This document shows, in pieces, positions 17,619 to 25,352 of a DNA stretch of 34,593 bases. Where the stretch lies: NCBI GenBank assembly GCA_030426465.1, contig JAUHYK010000048.1, positions 1 to 34,593 on the forward strand, given 5' to 3'. Position numbers and translations under genes: made by a program. Source of the stretch: Alphaproteobacteria bacterium. GTDB lineage: Bacteria > Pseudomonadota > Alphaproteobacteria > Caulobacterales > Parvularculaceae. The notes below the pieces were generated by a model. That model saw only the letters and a program-made list of their open reading frames with translations, was not told where the DNA came from and made no database searches. The stretch's first letter is position 1. Each line of letters starts with the position of its first letter.

Positions 17619-18521
17619 CTAGGCGTTTTTGCTGCGCCGTCCCCGCCACCAGGCGCGCAGGACAAACAGGACGCCCATGGCGATCAAAAAGAACGGCCAG
17701 GCGCGCGCGACGAAATTCACCGCAGCCGCCAGCGAGGCGATCGAGGTTCTGAAAAAGCTCTTGAACGCCTCTCCCAAAGGTTTGAAAGCGCCGGTCGACG
17801 TTTCAGGGTCGCTTTCATAGGAAATCGACAGCGCCGACATATCGACCCGCGCCCTGGCGGCGGCGCGTTGCGCGGTCATGGAGTCGATCTCACCCTGCAC
17901 GTCGGCCAATGCGCGTTCGGCTGCGAGAATATCCGACAGGGTTCCGTCACGGGTTTCCAACAATTGCCGGATACGGTCGCGCAAGGCGAGCTTTGCTTCG
18001 AGCCGCGCCTCGATGTCCACCAGATACGCCGTCAGATCCTCCGTATTCACATTATTGGAGGTGACGCGCCCGCCGGCCTTGTCGGCGTCGGCGGCAATAG
18101 ACTCGCGAAACCCGGCGAGCCAGTCCGGCGCGGCGCGCAAATTGAGATTGGCGGAGACGTAATCCTCGCCCCATGAATTCACCGAGGAGCCGAGCACCTG
18201 ACAAAGCTTTGGGCCGGCGTCCATGCAGACTTTCTCATGAGCGGATTTCAATGATCCCACAGCCTCTTTCGGCGCCTTGATCCCCATGGAATAGGAATAG
18301 GCAAGCATGAGACCGGCCTGCTCACCTGGTTCGGCGCCGGGCGGCGGCGCGGGCTCTGCGCCCGGCGCATTCGAAAGCCGAACCTCCGCGCTTTCGGCGC
18401 GGTCCATGGCGACGCCGCCCATGGCGGAAGGCGCCGCATCATATTCCGGACCGCTGCCGCGGTCACAAGCCGCGAACGCCAGCGCCGCCAGCCCCAAAAG
18501 AAGAATGTTCCGTCCCGTCAT
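17619..18521 (-). CDS. DUF4349 domain lipoprotein
   Basis: A 300-residue predicted lipoprotein with lipobox AFAAC (Cys19). After a low-complexity Pro/Ala linker comes the DUF4349 domain. Its key signature is the coiled-coil YLVDIEARLEAKLALRDRIRQLL, then LSDILAAERALADVQGEIDSM, followed by ALSISYES. The protein ends with one membrane segment (FFLIAMGVLFVLRAWW) and a basic tail, RGRRSKNA. DUF4349 proteins occur widely in bacteria; their function is not established. AAGGG precedes ATG 18521. It is flanked by the hairpin at 17541 and by the terminator of the next lipoprotein gene, so it is a single-gene unit. Confidence 0.88.
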   Translation of the reverse strand: MTGRNILLLGLAALAFAACDRGSGPEYDAAPSAMGGVAMDRAESAEVRLSNAPGAEPAPPPGAEPGEQAGLMLAYSYSMGIKAPKEAVGSLKSAHEKVCMDAGPKLCQVLGSSVNSWGEDYVSANLNLRAAPDWLAGFRESIAADADKAGGRVTSNNVNTEDLTAYLVDIEARLEAKLALRDRIRQLLETRDGTLSDILAAERALADVQGEIDSMTAQRAAARARVDMSALSISYESDPETSTGAFKPLGEAFKSFFRTSIASLAAAVNFVARAWPFFLIAMGVLFVLRAWWRGRRSKNA

Positions 18522-18590
18522 TGTTCGACCCTTTCGTTCGATCCGTCTCTCTTTAGCATAGAAGCAAAAGCGGCGGCTTCAGGGCCGGCA

Positions 18591-18627
18591 AAGAAAAAGC
18601 GCGCCTCGATTGAGGCGCGCTTTCTGG
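18591..18627 (-). terminator. Intrinsic terminator of the 18654 lipoprotein gene
   Basis: AAAGCGCGCCTC (18596-18607) pairs perfectly with GAGGCGCGCTTT (18612-18623) around a GATT loop. On the minus strand it is followed by TTTTTCTTT. Confidence 0.88.
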
Positions 18628-18653
18628 ATTTCGTGTAACATGAGGCCGGGAAA

Positions 18654-18860
18654 TTAGTCGCGATCGTTGTCAATTGCGTCTGCCGGCCCTCTTGTGTCCG
18701 GATCGCCATCATAGGCTTCTTCCAACGGGTCGAATTCGCCGTCATTTTCATTGGCCTCATCGGCGGCGATAGCGCCAGCGCCAGCAGCGGCGCCCAAAAG
18801 GCAACCGGAAAGCGACGTCGACATCATCATCAGGGCCATGAGGCCTGCAAGTTTTTTCAT
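18654..18860 (-). CDS. Small lipoprotein of unknown function, EcfG-type promoter
   Basis: A 68-residue lipoprotein starting at ATG 18860 with AAGGAG seven bases upstream; an ATG six bases further out is too close to that site. The signal peptide runs to the lipobox LSGC, then a short LLGAAAGAGAIAADEA. The rest is a very acidic tail (EANENDGEFDPLEEAYDGD...) ending AIDNDRD. Its size and charge suggest a small envelope stress lipoprotein. A GGAAC-N16-TGTT promoter at 18943-18967 predicts control by the general stress sigma factor EcfG. It has its own terminator. Confidence 0.8.
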   Translation of the reverse strand: MKKLAGLMALMMMSTSLSGCLLGAAAGAGAIAADEANENDGEFDPLEEAYDGDPDTRGPADAIDNDRD

Positions 18861-18942
18861 GTTCATTCTCCTTCATGCGCCGCGCAGCAAGTAACGGCGC
18901 AAGGCCGCGAAGCGCCCGGCAAGTAACGCTCACGGAGGAACA

Positions 18943-18967
18943 AACAGGCGCACTGCGGTAAAGTTCC
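18943..18967 (-). promoter_or_regulatory. EcfG-type promoter of the 18860 lipoprotein gene
   Basis: On the minus strand GGAAC (18967-18963) is followed after 16 bases by TGTT (ending 18943). The consensus is GGAAC-N16/17-CGTT. The predicted leader is about 75 bases. Confidence 0.6.
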
Positions 18968-18987
18968 GGAACATGACCAAACCTCAA

Positions 18988-19026
18988 CAAAAAGCCCGCC
19001 CAACGCCAAGTTGGACGGGCTTTTCG
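18988..19026. terminator. Intrinsic terminator of rpsP
   Basis: AAAAGCCCGCCCAA pairs with TTGGACGGGCTTTT with one mismatch, around a short loop. On the minus strand it ends in GGGCTTTTTG, just after the rpsP stop. The plus strand also has a T-run. Confidence 0.85.
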
Positions 19027-19050
19027 AAAGATTTTTCCGACCGGAAAAAC

Positions 19051-19449
19051 TTATTCAGCGGCGGTTTCCTCAGCGGCTTCTTCCGCTGGGGCCTCGGCTG
19101 GCGCGTTGGCGGCGGCTTCTTTTTCAGCCTTTTCCGCAGCGCGCTCCTGCGCCTTCTGGCCCGGCTTACCTTTGTTCGGGTTATCGCCGTGCTCCCATTT
19201 GACGAGACCGTTCACCGCGAAAAAGCGGGCGACGCGGTCGGTCGCTTTCGCGCCTTTGGAGAGCCAGTATTTGGCGCGTTCCTCATCATACTGAACGCGC
19301 TTTTCATCATCGCGTGCGAGCAGCGGGTTGTAGGTGCCGATCTTTTCGATGAAGCGGCCATCACGCGGATTGCGCGAGTCGGCGACGACGATTGAGTAGA
19401 ACGGACGTTTCTTGGCGCCACCACGGGCCAGTCTGATTTTCAACGACAT
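19051..19449 (-). CDS. rpsP: 30S ribosomal protein S16
   Basis: S16 is an early-assembly 30S protein. The sequence opens [18 protein letters not shown], the invariant S16 start, with [19 protein letters not shown] and [15 protein letters not shown] following. I take ATG 19449, which has AAGGAAG upstream, giving 132 residues. The last 40 or so residues form an Ala/Glu-rich tail, common in alphaproteobacterial S16. It lies 30 bases downstream of ffh and is followed by a terminator rather than by rimM. Confidence 0.96.
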   Translation of the reverse strand: MSLKIRLARGGAKKRPFYSIVVADSRNPRDGRFIEKIGTYNPLLARDDEKRVQYDEERAKYWLSKGAKATDRVARFFAVNGLVKWEHGDNPNKGKPGQKAQERAAEKAEKEAAANAPAEAPAEEAAEETAAE

Positions 19450-19479
19450 GTTGGTCTTCCTTCTTGGTTGATTCAAAAA

Positions 19480-21027
19480 CTATTTCTTTTTCATTCCCGG
19501 CAGGCCGCCCATACCGGGGGGCATGGCGCCCTTGCCGGAGAGCGCCTTTTCGATGGCCTCAAAGTCAAGATCATCCGCTGACGGATCATTTCCGCCCTTG
19601 CCGCCTTTAGCCTGTTCCAGAAGCGCCGCCGCGTCGGGGCCGCCACCGCCGCCGAGCATGCCGCCCAAGCCACCGCCGCCGCCCATGCCGGCCATTTGCG
19701 CGGCGAGGCCTTTCATGCCGCCCTTGCCCATCTTCTTCATCATGTCCGCCATCTGGCGGTGCGCCTTCAACAGCTTGTTCACTTCCTGAACGGAGGTGCC
19801 GGAGCCCGCGGCGACGCGCTTTTTACGTTTGGCGTTCATGAGCGCAGGCTTTTTGCGCTCGGCTTTCGTCATGGAAGAGATGATCGCTTCCTGATGAATG
19901 ATTTCCTTGTCGTCGAGGCCGCCGGCCTGATCGACCATCTTTTTCATCTTGCCCATGCCGGGCAGCATGCCGAGGATCGCGCCCATGCCGCCCATCTTGC
20001 GCATCTGTTTGAACTGGTCGGCGAGATCGTTCATGTCGAACTCGCCCTTGGCCATGCGCTTGGCGGCTTTTTCAGCTTTCGCCGCATCCATTTCCTCGGA
20101 GGCTTTTTCAACCAGCGAAACGATGTCGCCCATGCCGAGAATGCGGCCGGCCATGCGTTTGGGCTCAAAGCCTTCCAGCGCATCGAGCTTTTCACCGACG
20201 CCGACAAACTTGATCGGCGCGCCCGTCACCGCGCGCATGGAAAGCGCCGCGCCGCCGCGCGCATCGCCGTCGATCCGGGTCATGACAACGCCGGTGACAG
20301 ACACACGCTCTTTGAATTTCTCCGCCGTCGTCACCGCGTCCTGACCGGTAAGCGCGTCAACAACAAGAAGTGTTTCGATTGGCTTCGTCGCCAGGTGAAT
20401 GTCGGCGATTTCGGTCATCAACTGTTCGTCGATGGAAAGACGCCCGGCCGTGTCGAGCATCACGACGTCATAACCACCAAGCTTGCCCGCCTCGATGGCG
20501 CGGTTGGCGATATCGCGCGGAGACTGCCCGGCAATGATCGGCAGGGTTTTGACATCCGCCTGCTCACCGAGGATAGCGAGCTGCTCCTGCGCCGCCGGAC
20601 GGCGCGTGTCGAGCGAGGCCATGAGGATTTTTTTCTTCTCGCGCTTTTGAAGACGCAAGGCGATCTTCGCGGTCGAGGTGGTTTTGCCAGAGCCCTGAAG
20701 GCCGACCATCATGATCACCGCCGGGGGCGTCGTCGCAAAGGAAAGCCCGCTTTCAGCCTCCTCCCCGCCGAGCATGTCCACCAGCGCATCATGCACGATC
20801 TTGACGACCTGCTGACCCGGGGTCACCGAGCGTAGAACTTCCGCGCCGACCGCGCGCTCTTTGACCTTGGCGATGAAATCTTTGGCGACCGGCAGCGCGA
20901 CGTCCGCTTCGAGAAGCGCAACGCGCACTTCGCGCAAGGCTTCGTTGACGTCTTTTTCTTCGAGCGCGCCTTTGCCGCGAAGCCCTTCGAAGATTGCGCC
21001 TAAGCGATCACTTAAAGAATCAAACAT
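19480..21027 (-). CDS. ffh: Signal recognition particle protein Ffh
   Basis: The SRP GTPase, which with 4.5S RNA targets inner-membrane proteins to FtsY and SecYEG. Domains in order: N-domain four-helix bundle (1-90); G-domain with P-loop GLQGSGKTT (109-117), DTRRPAAQEQL, DTAGR, and TRIDGDARGG; then the Met-rich M-domain with MKKMGKGGMKG. A Gly-rich tail, unusually dense in glycine, ends LPGMKKK. I take ATG 21027 (515 residues), with GAAGGCG upstream; the TTG just before is less likely. It follows the cupin gene by 13 bases and precedes rpsP. Confidence 0.97.
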   Translation of the reverse strand: MFDSLSDRLGAIFEGLRGKGALEEKDVNEALREVRVALLEADVALPVAKDFIAKVKERAVGAEVLRSVTPGQQVVKIVHDALVDMLGGEEAESGLSFATTPPAVIMMVGLQGSGKTTSTAKIALRLQKREKKKILMASLDTRRPAAQEQLAILGEQADVKTLPIIAGQSPRDIANRAIEAGKLGGYDVVMLDTAGRLSIDEQLMTEIADIHLATKPIETLLVVDALTGQDAVTTAEKFKERVSVTGVVMTRIDGDARGGAALSMRAVTGAPIKFVGVGEKLDALEGFEPKRMAGRILGMGDIVSLVEKASEEMDAAKAEKAAKRMAKGEFDMNDLADQFKQMRKMGGMGAILGMLPGMGKMKKMVDQAGGLDDKEIIHQEAIISSMTKAERKKPALMNAKRKKRVAAGSGTSVQEVNKLLKAHRQMADMMKKMGKGGMKGLAAQMAGMGGGGGLGGMLGGGGGPDAAALLEQAKGGKGGNDPSADDLDFEAIEKALSGKGAMPPGMGGLPGMKKK

Positions 21028-21040
21028 CAATTCGCCTTCT

Positions 21041-21451
21041 TCACTTCGCGTCTTCGTCGATAAGGAACAGGACCGCGCGTTGCGTCAGCGCGCGCGGCCG
21101 GTGCCGGTCGGTCTCGCCATGGGGTATCGCGAGCGCATCGCCCGCAGATAATCGCACGGTCTGCGAGGGGAACTCGATCTCAAGCTCACCCTCCGTCACA
21201 AGCCCCAGATGACCGGTCTCACACCAGTCAGGGTGGTGAGAGGCGGGGGTGAGTTCAAGGAGGCGAAAAACCTTGCCGTCGCGCGCCACGCGTTTCAGCC
21301 GGGCCGACCCGCCAAGGGCTGGCTCCCAGTCCGTTTCCGCAAAGGCGACGCGATAATCCAACGCCAAGTCCTTCATTCCAAACGCAGTTCGCGCGAAGAC
21401 GCGCGTAACGCCAATTGCCGCCGCGAGAGCATTACTCTGGCGGCGGGACAT
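21041..21451 (-). CDS. Cupin domain protein, first gene of the cupin-ffh-rpsP operon
   Basis: A small single-domain cupin. The core (about residues 60-115) reads PASHHPDWCETGHLGLVTEGELEIEF, then VRLSAGDALAIPHGETDRHRPRA, matching cupin motifs 1 and 2, with His/Glu ligands for a metal. ATG 21451 has GAGG upstream and gives 136 residues; the later ATG 21376 would remove 25 poorly conserved-looking residues but lacks a site. A cytoplasmic sensor or isomerase role is possible; function is not predictable. A promoter lies about 80 bases upstream, and the stop is 13 bases before ffh. Confidence 0.8.
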   Translation of the reverse strand: MSRRQSNALAAAIGVTRVFARTAFGMKDLALDYRVAFAETDWEPALGGSARLKRVARDGKVFRLLELTPASHHPDWCETGHLGLVTEGELEIEFPSQTVRLSAGDALAIPHGETDRHRPRALTQRAVLFLIDEDAK

Positions 21452-21530
21452 CCCCGGCCTCGTCCCATTTTCTTGATTGGGGGTCGTGCCGGCAGACGCG
21501 GGAAAGGTCAGTTTTCCCTGAATGCGCGGG

Positions 21531-21559
21531 GATATAGGCGATCAGCGGTGGGATGGCAA
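21531..21559 (-). promoter_or_regulatory. Sigma-70-type promoter of the cupin-ffh-rpsP operon
   Basis: On the minus strand TTGCCA (21559-21554) and TATATC (21536-21531) are 17 bases apart, the ideal spacing. It lies in the gap upstream of the cupin start and is the only good pair I see there. Confidence 0.55.
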
Positions 21560-21580
21560 GGCGGGACTGGCCCGCCCCGA

Positions 21581-21940
21581 TTATGCGCCAGGCCCGAAAA
21601 TATCCGGAAATATAAGCGCCAGAGCCAGCACAATCAGGAGATAGGCTACAAGCGCGCCGACACCAGTGAGAACGGCGAGGGCGTATTTCGCAGGCCCCGG
21701 CAAAGAGCCGCGCATGATCTGGATGTTGATGGCGCAGGCCCCGCCCCCGCAGGCGCCGCCGATGAACCCGCCTACAAAAATGAGAATGAGCGGCCAGAGG
21801 CAGGCGATTTTCTGGGGCAACGTAAAGTCGCCCATCTGGGAAAAGGGGTCTTTGCCCTTGTTGGAGGACTCGCCGGCGCCTTCCTTCTGCGGGTCGTTCT
21901 GATCCCCGGGCTGGCGTTTTCCGAAACTGTTTCCGGTCAT
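21581..21940 (-). CDS. Small two-helix membrane protein of unknown function
   Basis: A 119-residue protein starting at ATG 21940 with GGAGGGG upstream. The first 40 residues are hydrophilic and charged (Gly/Gln/Asp/Lys-rich). They precede a membrane segment WPLILIFVGGFIGGACGGGACAI that contains three Cys/Gly steps, and a second helix (ALAVLTGVGALVAYLLIVLALALIF) near the C-terminus. The compact Gly/Cys membrane segment is unusual. It follows the frameshifted membrane gene by about 100 bases. No family recognised. Confidence 0.68.
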   Translation of the reverse strand: MTGNSFGKRQPGDQNDPQKEGAGESSNKGKDPFSQMGDFTLPQKIACLWPLILIFVGGFIGGACGGGACAINIQIMRGSLPGPAKYALAVLTGVGALVAYLLIVLALALIFPDIFGPGA

Positions 21941-22039
21941 CGTCCCCTCCTCAGCTTTCCAACGCCAAGTCTGGCTTTCAGAGATTTAAGCGGCCATTAT
22001 TCGGCGAGACATTTTTTCACGAGAGGGACCCGGGGCGGC

Positions 22040-22532
22040 CTAAAACCACTTCCGCCACTTGCCGATGTTGCGCTCATAAACGCCCATAAGGCCGCCGTTG
22101 GAGTTATTGTCCAGAAACTTCAGGACAGCGAGCAACCACATTGTGCCGACAATCAGGATGAATACGCCATTAGAGGCGTAGGCTGAGAATTTATATTTGG
22201 CTGTGAGCGTTTCGGGAAAAAACAAACGCCCGAGAAGGTGCCACAAATTTACGCCGAGATAGAGCGTGTAATAAATGAAGAATGTCCGGTGAATCGTGAC
22301 GCCCTTAAGGCTTTTTGTCTGCCAGAATGTCAGAAAAAGTCCGAGTACGATGATATTCATCGGGGCAATCAAATTTACCGCCGCATTTTTCATGAAAAAA
22401 TAAAAGATATTGCTCAGCGCCCAGTCGGTCGCAATGACCGACGAGGCGAGCTTGAGATTTTTCGAACCGGAAAGGAAGCAAAGGACAACCCCGAAAAACA
22501 GGATTGCCCCGTAGCGCGTTAGAACGGTCCAT
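22040..22532 (-). pseudogene. Multi-pass membrane protein with an apparent frameshift near its start
   Basis: The longest ATG-started frame (22393-22040, 117 residues) has about four hydrophobic segments (for example VGTMWLLAVLKFL) and ends NIGKWRKWF. The same frame is open and protein-like for some 40 codons further upstream, reading AILFFGVVLCFLSG and WALSNIFYFF, yet contains no usual start codon. The ATG at 22532, which overlaps the previous gene's stop by 14 bases, is in another frame. Removing one base from the G4 run at 22507-22510 would join them into MDRSNALRAILFFGVV..., a 163-residue protein. So this is either a recent frameshift, a sequencing error, or a non-AUG start. Function unknown. 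Confidence 0.6.
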
Positions 22533-22917
22533 TCAGAAGGAGAGATGCGATCACACTCGGCGGATCCTCTTTCGGAGTGCCGCCGCCCGCCTGCAAAATC
22601 ACGAACGCGCCCTTCTGGGCAAGCGCTTCGATCGCATTGTGGCCTTTGGAGACCGCCTCGGCAAGATTCATCAGCCAGGCGTTTCCGTCATTCGTCGCAA
22701 AAGCGGCGCTTTCCACCTCAGCCGCATACTGCATGAGCGAAGCATCGCCCATTTTATCAGCAACGCTGGCCGCCGCCGCCGTCACGGCTGCAACGCCTGC
22801 AATCAGCGGCGCCTTGTCGAGGGGCTTGCCGGAAGCTTTGGCTTCCGCAGCCGATTTAAGGGATTTTTCAAAACGAAGCAGCGCGATTTGCTCGCTGCGC
22901 AGATCTTTATTTTTCAT
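22519..22917 (-). CDS. Small protein of unknown function downstream of CtrA-type boxes
   Basis: A 132-residue protein starting at ATG 22917 with GGAG upstream; a GTG at 22929 is the alternative. The N-terminus is charged (MKNKDLRSEQIALLRFEKSL), and the centre is Ala-rich and helical (APLIAGVAAVTAAAASVADKMG). The C-terminal region includes AQKGAFVILQAGGG. No signal peptide or Cys. Two TTAA-N7-TTAA boxes end 56 bases upstream, where a CtrA-bound promoter would be. The next gene overlaps its stop. I do not recognise the family. Confidence 0.72.
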   Translation of the reverse strand: MKNKDLRSEQIALLRFEKSLKSAAEAKASGKPLDKAPLIAGVAAVTAAAASVADKMGDASLMQYAAEVESAAFATNDGNAWLMNLAEAVSKGHNAIEALAQKGAFVILQAGGGTPKEDPPSVIASLLLNGPF

Positions 22918-22972
22918 GGGCTTCTCCACTGCCGGCCCTGCGCCGGGGTGGAGAAAGAAGACAACTTCTGAC

Positions 22973-23020
22973 TTAAACTGCCGTTAAATGCGGAGACTGT
23001 TTTGGTTAAGGAAAACTTAA
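22973..23020. promoter_or_regulatory. Two CtrA-type boxes (TTAA-N7-TTAA)
   Basis: Box 1 is TTAA-ACTGCCG-TTAA (22973-22987). Box 2 is TTAA-GGAAAAC-TTAAC (23006-23020). Their centres are 33 bases apart, about three helical turns, so they face the same side of the DNA. They sit in the 219-base gap between the 22917 (minus) and 23137 (plus) genes. Confidence 0.7.
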
Positions 23021-23136
23021 CGGGCGCCCGCAACTCCAGCGTGCAGTGGGAGAGAAAAACCCTTCCCTGCGGCGCAGCCTTTTGTTAAGGATGCCTGATC
23101 ATCCAACGCGCCGGGGCATACGAGACGGGGGATATC

Positions 23137-23394
23137 TTGGAAGAGGACGACCGCAAGCGAGCGGAGACGCTATATCAGCGTTTGCTGGATGTTTTTCCGA
23201 AACGGAAAAGCAGCAATATTATTCCATTTCCGGGGGCCGCGCGCGCTCATCAATCTGCGAAAACGCAACAATCATCGACATTGCCCCTTGAAGGGCCGCA
23301 TCGAGCCGCTCCTGGAAATCTGGCGGCGGATCGTCAAAGCAGGATTGAAGGATTGCTAAAGCGGTTATTTGAAGACCTTTCGAAAGACGACTGA
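23137..23394 (+). CDS. Possible small protein with TTG start, overlapping the XRE gene antisense
   Basis: An 85-residue frame beginning with TTG at 23137, preceded by GGGGGA four bases before. It is charged and helical: EEDDRKRAETLYQRLLDVFPKRK, then a SSNIIPFPG motif, a Ser/Gln/Pro-rich linker, and IEGLLKRLFEDLSKDD. The last 176 bases overlap the 3' end of the XRE gene on the other strand. The third-position GC is modest, so the coding call is uncertain. It is divergent from 22917 and shares the CtrA-box region. Confidence 0.42.
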   Translation: MEEDDRKRAETLYQRLLDVFPKRKSSNIIPFPGAARAHQSAKTQQSSTLPLEGPHRAAPGNLAADRQSRIEGLLKRLFEDLSKDD

Positions 23395-23860
23395 GCGCCT
23401 TTTCGTCAAGCACGCCTGGCGCCGGCTTTTCCAGCCCTGACATTTCAGGATTTGATTTTTCCAGCGTCGACGGCTGCGCGCCGCCCTGCACAAATGCAAT
23501 AAGGCTGCATACAGCCTCTGCAAGATCGTCTTCTGTGATCTTCTCCGCCAGTTTCAATCCGCAGGTTTTCGCGGCGATCGCAAGAATGCCGTAACGCACA
23601 CTAAGAGGACAGACCGAGGCCCGGTCAAAGTCGGGGCGCGGCACGGAAGATACGATCTTCTGAATGTTTGCATCCGGATCGAGCACAGCTTCAGGCGGGA
23701 TGCCAAGCGCGCCGCTGACAACATCGATCCATGCGTCTGTAAGCGCCCGCTCGCCCGATTCAAGACGTGGAAGATATTCAGGATACACGCCGATCAGCCG
23801 CGAAAATTCGCGGGGCGTGAACAGGAAACCGAGACGCAGACGTTTTATGTTATTGGCCAT
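23219..23860 (-). CDS. XRE-type helix-turn-helix regulator
   Basis: A 213-residue protein starting at ATG 23860 with AGGAAG upstream. Residues 3-65 form an XRE/Cro HTH: NIKRLRLGFLFTPREFSRLIGVYPEYLPRLESGERALTD, followed by a region with ALGIPPEAVLDPD. The C-terminal 150 residues are helical with no known ligand domain. It lies 22 bases downstream of the DAACS symporter and could be co-transcribed with it, and may regulate it. The end overlaps the possible small gene at 23137-23394. Confidence 0.8.
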   Translation of the reverse strand: MANNIKRLRLGFLFTPREFSRLIGVYPEYLPRLESGERALTDAWIDVVSGALGIPPEAVLDPDANIQKIVSSVPRPDFDRASVCPLSVRYGILAIAAKTCGLKLAEKITEDDLAEAVCSLIAFVQGGAQPSTLEKSNPEMSGLEKPAPGVLDEKALSRLSKGLQITALAILQSCFDDPPPDFQERLDAALQGAMSMIVAFSQIDERARPPEME

Positions 23861-23882
23861 GGCGCGGCTTCCTGTGTGCCTT

Positions 23883-25301
23883 TTAGTTTGAGCTTCTCTG
23901 TCGGAACACCTCTTCATTGAGTTCGCCTTCCCACTTGGCGACTGTGACGGCGACGGTTGCGTCGCCAGTCACATTCACGACCGTGCGCATCATATCCAGA
24001 AGCCGGTCAAAGGGAAAAATGAACCCGACAATGATAGCGGTGTGCTCGGGCGAAACGTCAAAGACTTGCAGCACTGTCGCGAGAAGAAACAGAGACGCCG
24101 ACGGGATACCCGCGGTGCCAATCGAAACGAGCGCCGCGGTCAAGGCGATCAGCCCATAATGATGCGGCTCCAGACTGTAGCCAAACGCCTGAGCCGTGAA
24201 GAGGGCCACAATGCCGAGATAGAGCGCGGTTCCGTCCATATTGATCGTCGCGCCAAGCGGCAAAACCGAGCCTGCGATCGATTTCTTGACGCCGAGATTT
24301 TCGGTGACGTTCGAGATCGTGACCGGCAGGGTCGCCGACGAAGACGATGTCGAATAAGCCACCATCTGCGCATCAAGAATGCCGCGGAAAAAATTGACAA
24401 AAGGGAGCTTCAGACCAAACTTCACGATCCCGCCATAGACAATCGCCATATGGAGAAAACAGCCAAGATAGACCGCGATAACAAGCCAGAAAATCGCCGT
24501 GAATGTTTCAAGGCCTCGCGTACCGGCTACCCAGGCGATCAAGGCGAACACACCGAAGGGCGCAATCTCCATGATGAGATGAGTCACTCCCAGAACCTTG
24601 TCAGAGGCGTAAGTGAAAAACCGCATCGCCGGACCGTCGTCTCCGGGCTCAAAGAGGAATCCGATGCCGATAAGAAGCGAAACGAAAATCAGGAAAAGAA
24701 TATCCATCGAGGCCATTGCGATCCCGAGCGCAAACAGCGCGATAAAAATCGCCGCCACAACCGGACGCTTGACGCCGCCTTCCTCTACACGCCCCGCCAG
24801 CCAGATCGCCGCAACAATGAGCAGTGCGGCGATCACCAGCGTCATCGGCTCGCCCGCCATGATTTTTTCGAAAGGGTTTTTTGTGGCCATGCCGACAATG
24901 CGGTCCAGGAACCCTCCGGCGTCAGCGCTGATCACCCGGGGCTCGGCCGCGCCAAGCTCAACGCCTTTGCCGGGGCGGAAAATCGATCCCATAGCGAGGC
25001 CGATCGTGTTGGCGAAAAACGTCGTCAGCAAATAAAGCACGAGGGTCTTCAGACCGATCGTACCGAGTTTTTTCGGATCGCCCAGCGCCAACACGCCGGC
25101 AACAAGCGTGAAAAAGATCAATGGTATAATGACAAGGCGGATGGCGGCGATAAAGATATCGCCCACGATCTTTATCTCGGTCAGCAGATTTTCACCGGCC
25201 TCCGGCGCCATTGTCTGCGATACGGCGAGACCAAAGATTACGCCAAGGACAAGCCCCAGAAAAACCCGTTTCCACAGTTTGACGCCAAACCACCAAGACA
25301 T
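23883..25301 (-). CDS. Dicarboxylate/amino acid:cation symporter (DAACS family)
   Basis: A 472-residue sodium- or proton-coupled symporter for glutamate, aspartate or C4-dicarboxylates. DAACS hallmarks: IPLIFFTLVAGVLALGDPKKLG, the serine-rich hairpin motif YSTSSSSATLPVTI, NMDGTALYLGI, and GTAGIPSASLFLLATVL, which form the substrate and cation sites. FPFDRLLDMMRTVVNVTGDA matches the conserved C-terminal DxxxxxxRTxxNVxGD motif. GGAGGGC precedes ATG 25301. The divergent csbD gene starts 110 bases upstream. A regulatory XRE gene follows 22 bases downstream. Confidence 0.95.
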   Translation of the reverse strand: MSWWFGVKLWKRVFLGLVLGVIFGLAVSQTMAPEAGENLLTEIKIVGDIFIAAIRLVIIPLIFFTLVAGVLALGDPKKLGTIGLKTLVLYLLTTFFANTIGLAMGSIFRPGKGVELGAAEPRVISADAGGFLDRIVGMATKNPFEKIMAGEPMTLVIAALLIVAAIWLAGRVEEGGVKRPVVAAIFIALFALGIAMASMDILFLIFVSLLIGIGFLFEPGDDGPAMRFFTYASDKVLGVTHLIMEIAPFGVFALIAWVAGTRGLETFTAIFWLVIAVYLGCFLHMAIVYGGIVKFGLKLPFVNFFRGILDAQMVAYSTSSSSATLPVTISNVTENLGVKKSIAGSVLPLGATINMDGTALYLGIVALFTAQAFGYSLEPHHYGLIALTAALVSIGTAGIPSASLFLLATVLQVFDVSPEHTAIIVGFIFPFDRLLDMMRTVVNVTGDATVAVTVAKWEGELNEEVFRQRSSN

Positions 25302-25352
25302 GCGCCCTCCATTTCATGCACGCGCAACTTTAGGCTTGTTTCCCGTCAAAAG

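Noticed and set aside
19696-20835. 379-residue open frame on the plus strand
   Set aside because: It is the antisense shadow of ffh, His/Arg/Ala-rich with no known motif and no ribosome binding site.
21560-21576. Short hairpin GGCGGG/CCCGCC after the 21581 gene
   Set aside because: Only six base pairs and no T-run; too weak to call a terminator.
22305-22532. 75-residue frame starting at ATG 22532
   Set aside because: Not a plausible protein past the first eight residues; its start may belong to the frameshifted membrane gene.
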